A stretch of 64,000 bases of DNA from Prevotella sp. (lineage in GTDB: Bacteria > Bacteroidota > Bacteroidia > Bacteroidales > Bacteroidaceae), in NCBI GenBank assembly GCA_022781445.1, contig JALETQ010000011.1, positions 1 through 64,000 on the forward strand, in the 5' to 3' direction. The translations under genes were made by a program, and so were the position numbers. Shown piece by piece: positions 45,576 through 56,254 of this stretch. Under the pieces are notes generated by a model. The model was not told the origin of the DNA, made no database searches, and saw nothing but the letters and a program-made list of their open reading frames with translations. Position 1 is the stretch's first letter. Each line of letters opens with the position of its first letter.

Positions 45576-47426
45576 ATGAAAGATTACGAACTCGATAAAC
45601 GACAATATGTCATTGCCGGCGTTACTATCGCAATCGTAACCATCTATATCATACGTCTTTTTGTACTCCAAATCATGAGCGATGACTACAAAAAGAACGC
45701 CGACTCGAATGCCTTTCAAAAGAAAATCGAATTTCCTTCGCGAGGAATCGTGACCGATCGAACCGGAAAGCTGCTGGTCTACAACCAACCTTCCTATGAT
45801 CTGATGGTCATCATGAACGAAGAAAGCGGCAGACTGGACACACTCGAGTTCTGCCAAACGCTCCATATCACCAAGGATTTTTTCATCAAACGGATGAACG
45901 AAATCAAAGACCGCGAAAAAAATCCGGGCTATTCGCGATATACGCAGCAACTATTCATGGGCCAATTGTCGGACAGAGAGTTCAGCGTATTTCAGGAAAA
46001 GATGTTTCGCTTTCCGGGATTCTACATCCAGAAGCGCAGCATCCGCCAATACACATTCCCCTATGCGGCACACATTCTGGGCGATGTCGCCGAAACTTCT
46101 GCCGAAGATATCGAGAACGACAAGTATTATCAACCGGGCGATTACATAGGGAAGATGGGCATAGAGCGCAAATACGAGAAGGAATTACGTGGCACAAAGG
46201 GTGTCCAAATCCTCCTCCGCGATGCCCACGGACGTATCCAAGGCAGCTACCAACATGGCAAATTCGATACCCGGCCCATACCCGGCAAAGACCTGACGTT
46301 GAGCATCGACATCCGCTTACAGGCCTTGGGAGAGCGTCTGATGGAAGGAAAACTGGGCAGCATCGTTGCCATCGAACCCGAAACGGGCGAGGTATTGTGC
46401 ATGGTTTCTTCGCCTACCTACGACCCGCGCATGATGATTGGCAGACAGAGAGGCAAGAATCATATCGCACTTTCGCGCAATCCTTACAAGCCATTGATCA
46501 ACCGTTCCATCATGGGACTTTATCCGCCGGGGTCTACTTTCAAGACTTCACAGGCACTGACCTACCTCTCCGAGGGAATCATCACGCCTGCTTCAATGTT
46601 CCCATGTTCACACGGTTTCCACTTCAGGGGACTGCATATCGGCTGTCACGGTCATGCTTCGCCCATCAATCTGGTTCCGGCCATCGCCACTTCGTGCAAC
46701 GCCTATTTCTGTTTCGGACTGTATTACATGCTGGCCAATCGCAAAAAGTATCCTAATGTGCAAACGGCGATGAACACCTGGCGCGACTACATGGTGAGCA
46801 TGGGCTTCGGTTATCCGCTCGGGATAGACCTGCCGGGCGAAAAAAGAGGATTGATTCCCAATGCGGAATACTACGACAAGGCATACAAAAAACGCTGGAA
46901 CGGACTTACCATTGTCAGTATCTCCATCGGACAGGGTGAGGTGAACCTCACACCTTTGCAGATTGCCAACCTCGGAGCGACCATTGCAAACCGAGGATAC
47001 TATATTGTTCCTCACGTAGTGAAGAACATCAAGGGACAGAAATTAGACACCGTCTACACCAAAAGACGATATACGAAAGCCGCACGGTGGGCATACGAGA
47101 AAGTCGTGGAAGGCATGAGGAGAGCCGTAACCAACGGAACCTGCAAGTCGGCAGACCGACCCGACTATGCCGTTTGCGGCAAAACGGGAACAGCCGAGAA
47201 CAAAGGACGCGACCATTCGGTCTTCATGGGCTTTGCACCGATGGAGAATCCCAAAATCGCCATTGCGGTTTATGTAGAGAACGGCGGCTTCGGTGCCGAC
47301 ATGGCGGTACCCATCGGTTCGCTCATCATGGAGCAATACATTCACGGCAAGCTCTCAGAAGGCTCGAAAGCAAGAGCAAATGCCATGCAAAAACGACACA
47401 TCGGATATGGTAAACAGAACAGATAG
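45576..47426 (+). CDS. mrdA: Penicillin-binding protein 2
   Basis: This 616-residue class B PBP cross-links peptidoglycan during elongation. It has an N-terminal helix (about 10-27, VIAGVTIAIVTIYIIRLFVL) and a pedestal domain. The transpeptidase domain has STFK (Ser320, Lys323), SCN (373-375) and KTGTAE (Lys536). The frame opens two codons earlier with TTG. ATG 45576, 2 nt after the mreD stop, is the likely start. It works with RodA, whose gene overlaps its 3' end by 20 nt. Confidence 0.96.
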   Translation: MKDYELDKRQYVIAGVTIAIVTIYIIRLFVLQIMSDDYKKNADSNAFQKKIEFPSRGIVTDRTGKLLVYNQPSYDLMVIMNEESGRLDTLEFCQTLHITKDFFIKRMNEIKDREKNPGYSRYTQQLFMGQLSDREFSVFQEKMFRFPGFYIQKRSIRQYTFPYAAHILGDVAETSAEDIENDKYYQPGDYIGKMGIERKYEKELRGTKGVQILLRDAHGRIQGSYQHGKFDTRPIPGKDLTLSIDIRLQALGERLMEGKLGSIVAIEPETGEVLCMVSSPTYDPRMMIGRQRGKNHIALSRNPYKPLINRSIMGLYPPGSTFKTSQALTYLSEGIITPASMFPCSHGFHFRGLHIGCHGHASPINLVPAIATSCNAYFCFGLYYMLANRKKYPNVQTAMNTWRDYMVSMGFGYPLGIDLPGEKRGLIPNAEYYDKAYKKRWNGLTIVSISIGQGEVNLTPLQIANLGATIANRGYYIVPHVVKNIKGQKLDTVYTKRRYTKAARWAYEKVVEGMRRAVTNGTCKSADRPDYAVCGKTGTAENKGRDHSVFMGFAPMENPKIAIAVYVENGGFGADMAVPIGSLIMEQYIHGKLSEGSKARANAMQKRHIGYGKQNR

Positions 47427-48876
47427 ACAAGGAGGAGTGTTGCGTTCGCTCGACTGGTGGACCATCGCCATCTATATAGCCCTGCTGATTTTCGGCTGGG
47501 TAAGCGTTTGTGGCGCCAGTTATTCGTATGGCGACTCCGACATTCTGAGCTTTTCTTCACGCTCAGGCATGCAGATTGTGTGGATAGGCACGTCGATTTG
47601 TCTCGGCTTTGTGTTGCTGATGCTCGATGACAGGATATACGATACCTTCGGATATGTCATCTACGCGGTGATGCTGTTCCTGCTTTTTGCCACGATTTTC
47701 AACCCCCACGAAATCAAAGGGTCAAGGTCGTGGCTGGTATTGGGTCCTCTTCGGTTGCAACCCGCCGAGTTTGCGAAGTTCGCAACGGCACTGGCAATCA
47801 GCAAGTTCATGAGCACCTATGGATTTAACATCCACCAATGGAAACATTTTGCGGCAGCCATTGCCATCGTGATGCTCCCGATGTTCTTCATCATCATGCA
47901 GAAAGAAACTGGTTCGGCATTGGTTTATCTGGCTTTCTTTCTGATGTTCTATCGAGAAGGTATGACAGGAAGCGTGTTGTTCACGGGCATTGCCATGGTG
48001 GTATACTTTGTCGTCGGTATCCGCTTCGAAGATGTTTTTCTGTGGGGAACGCCCACATCAACAGGTAAATTTGTCGTCTTATTGCTCGTACAAGTCTTCA
48101 CCGCAGCTTTGGTACACATCTATTGCAAAGACAAAAAGAAGGCAAAACGAATAGCCCTTTACACCATCGTGCCAAACATAGCGGCCCTGCTCATATCCAA
48201 ATTCATCATCGAGTTCGATACCCTTTGGGTTCAGATATCCCTCTGTTCGGCACTCGTCCTCTATCTTTTTTACCAAGGTTTGGGAACACGTATCAAGAAT
48301 TATCTCCTTATTTCGGCATTTACTTTGGGTTCCATCCTGTTCTTCTTCTCCGCAAGCTACGTCCTCAACGAAGTGATGGGTGCGCATCAAAGGGTGCGTA
48401 TCAACGTACTTTTGGGGTTGGAAGATGACCTTGCCGGTGCCGGCTATAACGTACATCAGAGCGAAATCGCCATCGGATCGGGCGGATTGGCAGGCAAAGG
48501 ATTCCTGAACGGCACACAGACCAAACTGAAATTCGTTCCCGAACAGGACACCGATTTCATCTTTTGCACAGTAGGAGAAGAAGAAGGTTTCGTGGGTGCG
48601 GCAGGCGTTTTGCTGCTCTTTCTGGCACTCATCCTGCGCCTTATCAAATTAGCCGAGCGGCAACCGTTCCGGTTCGGGCGCATCTATGGATACTGTGTTC
48701 TCAGCATTTTCCTTTTCCACGTGTTCATCAACGTCGGGATGGTTCTCGGACTGACACCCGTCATCGGCATTCCTTTGCCCTTTTTCAGCTACGGAGGGTC
48801 GTCCCTTTGGGGATTCACCATCCTGCTGTTCATCTTCCTTCGCATCGACGCCGGACGAAATCTGATCAGGAATTGA
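47407..48876 (+). CDS. rodA: SEDS glycosyltransferase RodA
   Basis: This 489-residue SEDS protein polymerises glycan strands with PBP2. It has about ten helices. Conserved segments are [40 protein letters not shown] (with the catalytic Glu/Asp region after it) and [20 protein letters not shown]. The region of about 210-270 is a longer loop with a lysine-rich patch (KDKKKAKR). The start at 47407 overlaps mrdA, and the upstream ATG 47380 is possible. Confidence 0.95.
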   Translation: MVNRTDRQGGVLRSLDWWTIAIYIALLIFGWVSVCGASYSYGDSDILSFSSRSGMQIVWIGTSICLGFVLLMLDDRIYDTFGYVIYAVMLFLLFATIFNPHEIKGSRSWLVLGPLRLQPAEFAKFATALAISKFMSTYGFNIHQWKHFAAAIAIVMLPMFFIIMQKETGSALVYLAFFLMFYREGMTGSVLFTGIAMVVYFVVGIRFEDVFLWGTPTSTGKFVVLLLVQVFTAALVHIYCKDKKKAKRIALYTIVPNIAALLISKFIIEFDTLWVQISLCSALVLYLFYQGLGTRIKNYLLISAFTLGSILFFFSASYVLNEVMGAHQRVRINVLLGLEDDLAGAGYNVHQSEIAIGSGGLAGKGFLNGTQTKLKFVPEQDTDFIFCTVGEEEGFVGAAGVLLLFLALILRLIKLAERQPFRFGRIYGYCVLSIFLFHVFINVGMVLGLTPVIGIPLPFFSYGGSSLWGFTILLFIFLRIDAGRNLIRN

Positions 48877-48920
48877 CGCACGATTATTAACAGGAAAGAC
48901 ACGCCTTTGTCAGGTAATCA

Positions 48921-48952
48921 TTCGTTTGTTTCGGCAGTTTTATGTAATTTTG
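48921..48952 (+). promoter_or_regulatory. pgk promoter
   Basis: TTCG (48921-48924), 20 nt, TAATTTTG (48945-48952). The -7 is a full match and the -33 has three of four bases. This promoter lies downstream of the frame opening at 48926, so translation must start at the later ATG, 48989. Confidence 0.6.
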
Positions 48953-48988
48953 TACACGAAATATTCAATCAACAACAAGAACAATTAT

Positions 48989-50236
48989 ATGACTATCGAC
49001 CAATTTAATTTCGAAGGCAAAAAAGCCATCGTGAGAGTAGACTTCAACGTGCCTCTCGACGAAAACGGAAAAATCACCGATGACACACGTATCCGTGGTG
49101 CAGTGCCCACCTTGAAGAAGATATTAGCCGATGGCGGAGCCCTGATTATCATGTCGCACATGGGCAAACCGAAAGGAAAACCAAACCCCAAAATGTCGCT
49201 TTCGCAAATCACCGATGCCGTCAGCGATGCGCTGGGGGTGAAGGTTGCCTTTGCTCCCGACTGCACCAAAGCACAAGATATGGCAAAAGATTTGAAACCG
49301 GGACAGGCGTTGATGCTCGAGAACCTGCGTTTCTATGCTGAAGAAGAAGGCAAACCTGTTGACATCGACAAGGCCGATCCGGCATACGAAGAGGCTAAAA
49401 ATGCCATGAAAGCCAAACAAAAGGAATTTGCAGGCATCTTGGCAAGCTATGCAGATTGCTATGTCATGGACGCATTTGGTACGGCACACCGCAAGCATGC
49501 GTCGACCGCCGTCATAGCAGATTTCTTCGACAATGACCACAAAATGCTGGGTTTCTTGATGGAAAAGGAAGTGAAAGCCGTCGATAACGTATTGAGCAAC
49601 ATCAACCGTCCGTTCACCGCCATCATGGGAGGCTCGAAGGTTTCGACAAAAATCGGTATCATCGAGAACCTTCTCGGCAAAGTGGACAACCTCATCTTGT
49701 GCGGCGGAATGACCTACACCTTTGCAAAAGCACTGGGCGGAAAGATCGGCGATTCGATCTGTGAGGACGACAAACTCGACGTGGCTCTTGACATTATCAA
49801 GAAAGCCAAGGAAAATAACGTAAACCTTGTATTGGGAAGCGACTGCATTGCTGCCGACAAGTTTGCCAACGATGCCGCCACACAAGTATGTCCGGCCAAC
49901 GACATTCCTGACGGTTGGCAAGGACTTGACGCAGGTCCCGAAACACGAAAAGCATTTGCAACGGCCATCGAAAGTGCCAAGACCATCCTTTGGAACGGTC
50001 CTGCAGGAGTATTCGAATTCGATAATTTCGTGGGCGGTTCAAAAGCCATCGCCGAATCTATCGTGAAAGCAACTGCCGAAGGTGCCTTCTCTTTAATCGG
50101 CGGCGGTGACTCGGTTGCCTGCATCAACAAGTTCGGAATGGCAGAAAAAGTGAGCTACATCTCCACCGGCGGCGGCGCACTGCTTGAAGCCATCGAAGGC
50201 AAAACATTACCCGGCGTGGCAGCCATCAAGGGCTGA
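48989..50236 (+). CDS. pgk: Phosphoglycerate kinase
   Basis: This 415-residue enzyme makes 3-phosphoglycerate and ATP from 1,3-bisphosphoglycerate. [20 protein letters not shown] is the substrate-binding start, and [30 protein letters not shown] and [20 protein letters not shown] are all typical. The C-terminal nucleotide domain ends with [16 protein letters not shown] and [16 protein letters not shown]. The gene is single, with a promoter before and a strong terminator after. Confidence 0.97.
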   Translation: MTIDQFNFEGKKAIVRVDFNVPLDENGKITDDTRIRGAVPTLKKILADGGALIIMSHMGKPKGKPNPKMSLSQITDAVSDALGVKVAFAPDCTKAQDMAKDLKPGQALMLENLRFYAEEEGKPVDIDKADPAYEEAKNAMKAKQKEFAGILASYADCYVMDAFGTAHRKHASTAVIADFFDNDHKMLGFLMEKEVKAVDNVLSNINRPFTAIMGGSKVSTKIGIIENLLGKVDNLILCGGMTYTFAKALGGKIGDSICEDDKLDVALDIIKKAKENNVNLVLGSDCIAADKFANDAATQVCPANDIPDGWQGLDAGPETRKAFATAIESAKTILWNGPAGVFEFDNFVGGSKAIAESIVKATAEGAFSLIGGGDSVACINKFGMAEKVSYISTGGGALLEAIEGKTLPGVAAIKG

Positions 50237-50258
50237 TACGCAAGGAATCCATATGCCA

Positions 50259-50303
50259 CAGACGCAAACCCGACAGCATCGGGTTTGCGTCTGTTTTTGT
50301 TTT
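50259..50303 (+). terminator. Rho-independent terminator of pgk
   Basis: A perfect 15-bp stem, CAGACGCAAACCCGA (50259-50273) and TCGGGTTTGCGTCTG (50279-50293), with the loop CAGCA, is followed by TTTTTGTTTT. It lies 22 nt after the pgk stop. Confidence 0.93.
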
Positions 50304-50434
50304 CCTCTTCTCATGCGTTCATTCATCCTCCCAAGGACAATGACATACCGGACCGCAAGTCCGCCTTTTTCACCCTATCCTGCAGGCAATCACGAGGCTC
50401 TATCCAACCACCGTAATCCAAACTCGTCACGAAA

Positions 50435-50705
50435 ATAGCGTCGGTATCGTTCGATTCTCAACAAATGGGGAGTCGCTTTGATGCCGGCGTAGCAGATTAT
50501 GGCCAAACAGGATGTCAGTCCGAATGCCGGCAAGCGGACGAAACCGCACGGGAATTGTCATGAACCCCAATCGCTCACGAGAGCGTTTCGACCTGTATTT
50601 ACCGTCGACAACAGCACTTCCGGTTCGGATTCTCATAACCGATTTGAGGTGAACGGCATGAAAAAGAGAAGACAATGCGAGCCGATGATCGATTGGGGTT
50701 CAATC
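50435..50705. repeat. Family A repeat, rearranged copy
   Basis: GCCGGCAAGCGGACGAAACC and GGGAATTGTCATGAA run in reverse orientation, directly followed by CCCCAATCGCTCACGAGAGC in forward orientation. A second, inverted end (CCGATGATCGATTGGGGTT) closes it near 50700. The copy is thus a head-to-head junction of two A halves. The same junction is seen in the copy at 230-315. Confidence 0.6.
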
Positions 50706-50735
50706 AATCCTTCTTACATCCACCACACAATACAT

Positions 50736-50860
50736 GTCCTTTCAGAAGACAAAAGTTGCCCTTTGGTCATCTGAAAGGGCAACTTTCACGGCACATTCCG
50801 GGCACTTTTGCAAAGTCGTTTTCAAAGAATTTACAAACAACTTATAACCAATAAGTTACC
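50736..50860. repeat. Family B interspersed repeat
   Basis: A 13-bp stem AAAGTTGCCCTTT / AAAGGGCAACTTT around GGTCATCTG, then GGGCACTTTTGCAAAGTCG and TTTACAAACAACTTATAACC. It stands between two family A copies (ending about 50705 and starting about 50878). Confidence 0.7.
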
Positions 50861-50877
50861 CAAACCATCAAAAACAT

Positions 50878-51025
50878 TCGATTGCCATGCGGTTTGACTG
50901 TCGTTTTGTGCAAGAATAGAGAGCCTATGCAAGAAAAACCGACAGGCAAAATGCCGACAACCGGACGGAAGAACTGATGGCCAATACTTATATGTCGAAC
51001 GAAGGGTATGATGACTGATTGGGAT
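50878..51025 (-). repeat. Family A interspersed repeat
   Basis: GATTGCCATGCGGTTTGACT, AAAATGCCGACAACCGGACG and GATGACTGATTGGGATAAAT run in reverse orientation as in the copy at 41462-41664, with more mismatches. Confidence 0.55.
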
Positions 51026-51354
51026 AAATCGGACCATTTCTCTCATATCGACCACTCATCGTTTACGAATCGGTGACGAGTTATCGTGCCTTCGCAAACA
51101 AACTCATGCACAAAATAAGCAAAACGTTCAAGAAAAACAACGCACATCTGTATATTTATGCCATCAAATTCACCTATTCTTGTCACCAAAACAGCACGTC
51201 CCGTCCCCAAGATATGGGTAGTCAGAAAGGGATTGAAAACGGGATTGAAACCTTCGGAAAAGGCAGTGCAGACAACTGAAAGAAAAAATCTGATGTACTT
51301 GTGTACGTTACACTTGCAAATCATTAGACAATAGCTCACTTTCCGTTCTTTTTT

Positions 51355-51386
51355 TTTTAGAAAAACAAAAAAAATACGTACCTTTG
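51355..51386 (+). promoter_or_regulatory. mutAB promoter
   Basis: TTTT (51355-51358), 20 nt, TACCTTTG (51379-51386). The -7 matches fully and the -33 has three of four bases. It is 51 nt upstream of the mutA start. No cobalamin riboswitch could fit in the short leader. Confidence 0.6.
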
Positions 51387-51437
51387 CCGTCCATAGAAGT
51401 ATGTTCAAACAACTTATATAATATAAAACGTAACATT

Positions 51438-53288
51438 ATGTCAAACAACAAGGAAAAACTCTTTACCGAGTTTCAGGCTCCATCAACTCAAGAATGGCTT
51501 GACAAAATTCAAGTCGATCTGAAAGGTGCCGACTTCAACAAAAGACTCGTATGGAGAACGAATGAGGGTTTCAACGTACAGCCTTTCTATCGCCGTGAAG
51601 ATGTATTGAACCTAAAAACACCGGATGCGCTGCCCGGAGAATTTCCTTTCGTGAGAGGAAACCACAAAAACCACAACCGTTGGTATGTGCGTCAGAACGT
51701 TTCGGCAGACGATGCCGCAAAAGCAAACGAAAAAGCATTGGATCTGCTGAACAAGGGCGTTGACTCTCTCGGCTTCCACATCCATGCCGAACATGTAAAT
51801 GCCGCACACATCGAAACACTTCTGCGCGGAATCAAATGCGAAGAGGTGGAACTGAACTTTAACACCTGCAAGCGCCACACGCTCGAACTTGCTCAAATCC
51901 TTGTTGCCTACTTCGAAAAGCAAGGATATGACAAAGAAAAGGTTGTCGGTTCTATCGACTTTGACCCTATCGAGAAAATGATCCGAAACGGCAAAGACGT
52001 TTCAGATTTGCTGAGCATCATGCCCCAACTTGTTGAAACATTCAAAGATTACCCCCATTTCCGCTGCATTACCGTCAACACCGACAAACTTAACAACGCC
52101 GGTTCGTACATCGCTCAAGAGCTGGGATATGCTTTGGCCTGGGGTAACGAGTACTTGCAACAAATGACCGAAGCCGGAGTGGACGTTGACTTGGCTGCCA
52201 AGAAGATCAAATTCAATATGGGTATCTCTGAAAATTATTTCATGGAACTCGCCAAATTCCGCACCGCTCGTATGTTGTGGGCACAAATCGTAAAACAATA
52301 CGAACCCAAGTGCGACTGTGCTTGCAAGATGATTGTCAATGCAACCACATCTTCGTACAACCTGACATTGTTTGATAGCTATGTAAACCTGCTCCGCACC
52401 CAGACCGAAGCCATGAGTGCCACTCTCGGAGGCGTTCACTCCTTGGTGGTTTCTCCTTTCAATGAAGTTTACGAAGATCCGACCGACTTCTCCGAACGCA
52501 TCGCTCGCAACCAACAGCTTCTGTTGAAAGAAGAATGCCACTTCGGACAAGTGGTTGACCCGGGTGCAGGTTCTTACTATATCGAATATCTCACCAACAG
52601 CCTCGCCACCGAGGGATGGAACCGCTTCCTCAAGGTAGAAGAAGAGGGAGGATTCCTCGCTGCCGTTAAAGCCGGTACCGTTCAAGACGACATCAACGCC
52701 ACCAACCTCAAGCGTCATGACGATGCCGCCAAACGCAAAGAATTCCTCTTGGGTACCAACCAATTCCCCAACTTCACCGAGAAAGCCGAAGAAAAACGTG
52801 CACGCGCTTGCAAATGCGGATGCAAAACCGAAGAAGGAAAAACCATCAAGACAATCGAATCCACCCGTTTGGCAGCCGACTTTGAAGACCTTCGCATCCA
52901 TACCGAGAACGCAAAGACACCCGTTGCCTTCATGCTCACCATCGGTAACCTTGCCATGCGCCAGGCCCGCGCTCAATTCTCTTGCAACTTCTTGGCATGT
53001 GCCGGTTACAAGGTAATCGACAACCTTGGTTTCAAGACCGTTGAAGAAGGAGTTGATGCAGCTCTGAAAGCAGGTGCAGACATCGTCGTACTCTGCTCGA
53101 GTGATGACGAATATGCCGAATATGCCGTACCCGCTTTCAAGTATCTTGACAACCGTGCCATGTTCGTTGTAGCCGGTGCTCCTGCCTGTATGGAAGACTT
53201 AAAGGCTGCCGGCATTGAGAATTTCGTTCACGTGAAGTGTAACGTTCTCGAAACTTTGAAAGAATATAACAAGAAATTAGGTATTTAA
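51438..53288 (+). CDS. mutA: Methylmalonyl-CoA mutase small subunit
   Basis: This 616-residue partner of MutB lacks the cobalamin-binding DxHxxG, as usual for small subunits. The TIM-barrel half (APSTQEWLDKIQVDLKGADF, MLWAQIVKQYEPKCDC) and the B12-domain-like C-terminal half (FMLTIGNLAMRQARAQF onward) are both present. Between them, near residues 457-461, is a Cys-Lys-Cys-Gly-Cys patch (RACKCGCKTEEGK). The frame opens upstream at 51384, but the promoter and leader make 51438 the start. Confidence 0.95.
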   Translation: MSNNKEKLFTEFQAPSTQEWLDKIQVDLKGADFNKRLVWRTNEGFNVQPFYRREDVLNLKTPDALPGEFPFVRGNHKNHNRWYVRQNVSADDAAKANEKALDLLNKGVDSLGFHIHAEHVNAAHIETLLRGIKCEEVELNFNTCKRHTLELAQILVAYFEKQGYDKEKVVGSIDFDPIEKMIRNGKDVSDLLSIMPQLVETFKDYPHFRCITVNTDKLNNAGSYIAQELGYALAWGNEYLQQMTEAGVDVDLAAKKIKFNMGISENYFMELAKFRTARMLWAQIVKQYEPKCDCACKMIVNATTSSYNLTLFDSYVNLLRTQTEAMSATLGGVHSLVVSPFNEVYEDPTDFSERIARNQQLLLKEECHFGQVVDPGAGSYYIEYLTNSLATEGWNRFLKVEEEGGFLAAVKAGTVQDDINATNLKRHDDAAKRKEFLLGTNQFPNFTEKAEEKRARACKCGCKTEEGKTIKTIESTRLAADFEDLRIHTENAKTPVAFMLTIGNLAMRQARAQFSCNFLACAGYKVIDNLGFKTVEEGVDAALKAGADIVVLCSSDDEYAEYAVPAFKYLDNRAMFVVAGAPACMEDLKAAGIENFVHVKCNVLETLKEYNKKLGI

Positions 53289-53306
53289 TGTTGGAGGAAT
53301 TATCAG

Positions 53307-55469
53307 ATGAGAAAAAACTTTAAAGACATCGACATATACGCCGGTATCAAAGCCGAAAACGGTAATGACTGGCTGAAGGCTAACGACATTAAAGCCGACT
53401 GGAAAACACCCGAACTGATTAACGTTCGCCCTGTATACACAAAAGAGGACTTGGACGATATGGAACACTTGGATTTCACTGCCGGTCTTCCTCCTTTCCT
53501 GCGTGGTCCTTATTCAATGATGTATCCCTTCCGCCCGTGGACCATCCGTCAATATGCCGGTTTCTCCACCGCTGAAGAGTCAAACGCATTCTACCGTCGC
53601 AACCTCGCTTCGGGCCAGAAAGGTCTATCCGTGGCATTCGACTTGCCTACACACCGTGGTTACGACCCCGACAATGCTCGTGTAGTGGGCGATGTCGGTA
53701 AAGCAGGTGTGTCCATTTGCTCGCTCGAAAACATGAAGGTTCTCTTCGCAGGCATCCCTCTCAACAAGATGTCTGTGTCCATGACCATGAACGGTGCCGT
53801 ACTTCCTGTCTTGGCATTCTATATCAATGCCGGTTTGGAACAAGGTGCCAAGCTCGAAGAAATGGCAGGAACCATCCAGAATGACATCTTAAAAGAGTTC
53901 ATGGTTCGTAACACCTATATCTATCCTCCTGCATTCTCCATGAAGATTATCGCCGACATCTTCGAATATACTTCGCAGTTCATGCCCAAGTTCAATTCGA
54001 TTTCTATCTCGGGATACCACATGCAAGAGGCAGGTGCCACAGCCGATATCGAGTTGGCTTACACCTTGGCTGACGGTATGGACTACCTTCGTACCGGTGT
54101 CAATGCCGGTATTCCGGTCGATAAATTCGCTCCCCGCCTGTCATTCTTCTGGGCCATCGGCATGAATCACTTCATGGAAATTGCCAAAATGCGCGCCGGT
54201 CGTCTGTTGTGGGCCAAGATTGTGAAGAGCTTCGGTGCCACCGACCCCAAGTCAATGGCACTCCGTACCCACTCACAAACGAGCGGATGGTCGCTCACCG
54301 AGCAAGATCCTTTCAACAACGTAGGCCGTACTTGCATCGAAGCCATGGCTGCCGTGTTGGGTCACACCCAATCTCTGCACACCAATGCGCTTGACGAAGC
54401 CATCGCACTTCCTACCGACTTCTCGGCTCGTATTGCACGTAACACCCAAATTTACATCCAAAACGAGACCAAAGTTTGCAAGCAGATCGACCCGTGGGCA
54501 GGTTCTTACTATGTGGAAACCCTCACCAACGAACTCGTTCACAAGGCTTGGGAACACATTCAGGAAATCGAGAAACTCGGTGGTATGGCAAAGGCCATCG
54601 AAACCGGTCTTCCCAAGATGCGCATAGAAGAGGCCGCAGCCCGCACGCAGGCCCGCATCGATTCGGGAGTTCAAACCATCGTCGGTACCAACAAATATCG
54701 CCTCGAACACGAAGATCCCATCGATATTCTCGAGGTTGACAACACCGCCGTTCGCTTGCAACAGATCGAAGGATTGAAAGAGGTTAGAGGTGGGCGCGAC
54801 GAAGCAGCCTGCAAAGCTGTCCTCGCCGAAATTACCGAATGTGTCAAAGAATTCAATGAAGGCAAGAAGTCAGACAAAAACTTGTTGGCACTTGCTGTCA
54901 AGGCCGCAGGCTTGAGATGTACGCTGGGTGAAATCAGTGATGCGTGCGAAGCCATCGTTGGCCGTTATAAAGCAGTCATTAGAACTATATCAGGCGTGTA
55001 TTCATCAGAAAGTAAAAGCGACAGCGATTTTGAATTGGCATGTCAGCTGACAAACGAATTTGCGAAGAAAGAAGGCCGTCGTCCTCGTATCTTTGTTGCC
55101 AAAATGGGACAAGACGGACACGACCGTGGTGCTAAAGTGGTTGCTACCGGTTATGCAGACTGTGGCTTCGACGTAGATATGGGTCCCCTCTTCCAGACTC
55201 CGGAGGAAGCCGCTCGCGAAGCAGTTGAGAACGACGTACACATCGTTGGTGCTTCTTCGTTGGCAGCCGGTCACAAGACATTGATTCCTCAACTCATCGA
55301 AGAGCTCAAAAAGCTCGGTCGTGAGGATATTATGGTCATTGCCGGTGGTGTAATTCCTGCACAAGACTATGACTTCTTGTACAAAGCAGGCGTTGCAGCC
55401 ATCTTTGGTCCCGGAACTTCCGTAGCCAAAGCAGCAGTCGAAATGATGAACATCCTTCTTGAGAAATAA
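53307..55469 (+). CDS. mutB: Methylmalonyl-CoA mutase large subunit
   Basis: This 720-residue adenosylcobalamin enzyme isomerises succinyl-CoA and (R)-methylmalonyl-CoA, a key step in the succinate-propionate pathway. The substrate barrel has [20 protein letters not shown] and [15 protein letters not shown]. The C-terminal B12 domain has DGHDRG (Asp603, His605, Gly608), the base-off signature, then [16 protein letters not shown] and [19 protein letters not shown]. It starts 18 nt after mutA, with GGAGG as the ribosome-binding site. Confidence 0.97.
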   Translation: MRKNFKDIDIYAGIKAENGNDWLKANDIKADWKTPELINVRPVYTKEDLDDMEHLDFTAGLPPFLRGPYSMMYPFRPWTIRQYAGFSTAEESNAFYRRNLASGQKGLSVAFDLPTHRGYDPDNARVVGDVGKAGVSICSLENMKVLFAGIPLNKMSVSMTMNGAVLPVLAFYINAGLEQGAKLEEMAGTIQNDILKEFMVRNTYIYPPAFSMKIIADIFEYTSQFMPKFNSISISGYHMQEAGATADIELAYTLADGMDYLRTGVNAGIPVDKFAPRLSFFWAIGMNHFMEIAKMRAGRLLWAKIVKSFGATDPKSMALRTHSQTSGWSLTEQDPFNNVGRTCIEAMAAVLGHTQSLHTNALDEAIALPTDFSARIARNTQIYIQNETKVCKQIDPWAGSYYVETLTNELVHKAWEHIQEIEKLGGMAKAIETGLPKMRIEEAAARTQARIDSGVQTIVGTNKYRLEHEDPIDILEVDNTAVRLQQIEGLKEVRGGRDEAACKAVLAEITECVKEFNEGKKSDKNLLALAVKAAGLRCTLGEISDACEAIVGRYKAVIRTISGVYSSESKSDSDFELACQLTNEFAKKEGRRPRIFVAKMGQDGHDRGAKVVATGYADCGFDVDMGPLFQTPEEAAREAVENDVHIVGASSLAAGHKTLIPQLIEELKKLGREDIMVIAGGVIPAQDYDFLYKAGVAAIFGPGTSVAKAAVEMMNILLEK

Positions 55470-55492
55470 TTTATTTATTTCCTGATCCACCG

Positions 55493-55544
55493 ACAGGAGG
55501 GAAGTATTCCCATGCGGAATTACTTTCCTCCTGTTTTCTTTTAA
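55493..55544 (+). terminator. Rho-independent terminator of mutAB
   Basis: ACAGGAGGGAAGTA (55493-55506) pairs with TACTTTCCTCCTGT (55521-55534), with one G-U pair. Four more pairs inside the loop (TTCC/GGAA) extend it. TTTCTTTT follows. Confidence 0.9.
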
Positions 55545-55545
55545 C

Positions 55546-55745
55546 CCAATTCAGTCATAAAATTCCGAGTCGGTTCCGTTCGATTGCCATGTAAAGGGAT
55601 TGTCAATTTGCGGAAGGAGTAGCGGGCTACGATAAAACGAAACAACAAACAAGATGCCGGCAAGCCGGACGATATCGATTGGAAGTGCTATAATCGGTAC
55701 AAAATGTAGGATCAAACGCTATTTTGACCGATTCGGATTAATACG
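55546..55745 (-). repeat. Family A interspersed repeat, long copy
   Basis: A nearly full copy in reverse orientation: AATTCCGAGTCGGTTCCGTT, CGATTGCCATG, GCGGGCTACGATAAAACGAA, AAGATGCCGGCAAGCCGGAC and ATGTAGGATCAAACGCTATT, ending in ACCGATTCGGATTA. It is followed by an inverted partner (next entry). Confidence 0.7.
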
Positions 55746-55871
55746 TCATTCATTTGTTTTCTACGCTGACCGGCAAACATGGGTTCGCTTGTCGGCATCC
55801 AATCTTTCTACTTATCTTGCCGTAGTCCGCTACTCCTTCCGCAAATTGACAATTCATTTACATGGCAATCG
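55581..55871. repeat. 51-bp inverted repeat pair within family A locus
   Basis: The arm 55581-55631 (starting CGATTGCCATGTAAA, ending GGAGTAGCGGGCTACG) is repeated in reverse complement at 55821-55871, with 48 of 51 bases the same. The spacing between arms is about 190 bp. Both arms belong to the family A sequence, so two copies face each other. Confidence 0.9.
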
Positions 55872-56010
55872 GACGGAATCTCAAAACCCATAATTATCCG
55901 GTTGAAGTTTCATCAAGAATAAGAAAAGCAACAAATCGCAAATCCATTGTAACCCATAGCGCAATCATTGCATTATTTATCGAGTGACATCTTTGGAAAA
56001 ACGGAATATG

Positions 56011-56051
56011 AAATAAAAAAAGAGGACTTGTCATTCAGACAAATCCTCTTT
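56011..56051 (-). terminator. Terminator of tRNA-Arg
   Basis: A 14-bp stem (minus strand: AAAGAGGATTTGTC with GACAAGTCCTCTTT, one G-U pair) with the loop TGAAT is followed by TTTTATTT. It stands directly after the tRNA 3' end. Confidence 0.85.
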
Positions 56052-56057
56052 AAGAAG

Positions 56058-56130
56058 TGACTCCCGCGGGATTCAAACCCACAACCTTCTGATCCGTAGT
56101 CAGATGCTCTGTCAGTTAAGCTAGGGAGCC
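56058..56130 (-). tRNA. tRNA-Arg (anticodon ACG)
   Basis: This 73-nt cloverleaf has acceptor GGCTCCC/GGGAGTC with a G-U pair, a D-arm, and anticodon stem TCTGA/TCAGA around CTACGGA (anticodon ACG). The T-arm is GTGGG-TTTGAAT-CCCGC and the discriminator A73. The CCA end is not encoded. The anticodon would be read as ICG after deamination by TadA. Confidence 0.95.
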
Positions 56131-56254
56131 TTTTCTGTTTTGCGAGTGCAAAGATAGGGAGTTTTTTTGACTCTGCCAAACAATCAAGGAGTTTTTTCTT
56201 GATTTTGATGAAAAAACTATTCGATCGCAAAATAAAAACTTAAAATTACCTCAC

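Larger units (their letters stand above)
50304..51354. other. Repeat-filled gap between pgk and mutA
   Basis: About 1 kb without a supportable gene. Two family A copies and one family B copy fill 50435-51025 (listed separately). 51026-51354 is AT-rich and has no recognised feature. The open frames here lie in repeats. Confidence 0.6.

Noticed and set aside
50259..51025. Possible CRISPR array because of repeats in the pgk-mutA gap
   Set aside because: Repeats are of unequal length, in both orientations, without regular spacers, and no cas gene is near.
51355..51437. Cobalamin riboswitch before mutA
   Set aside because: Only about 45 nt lie between the -7 element and the start codon, too short for a B12 riboswitch, and no B12 box was seen.
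55581..55871. Insertion sequence with terminal inverted repeats
   Set aside because: No transposase frame lies between the arms (about 190 bp), and no target duplication is visible. It is kept as a repeat, not called a mobile element.
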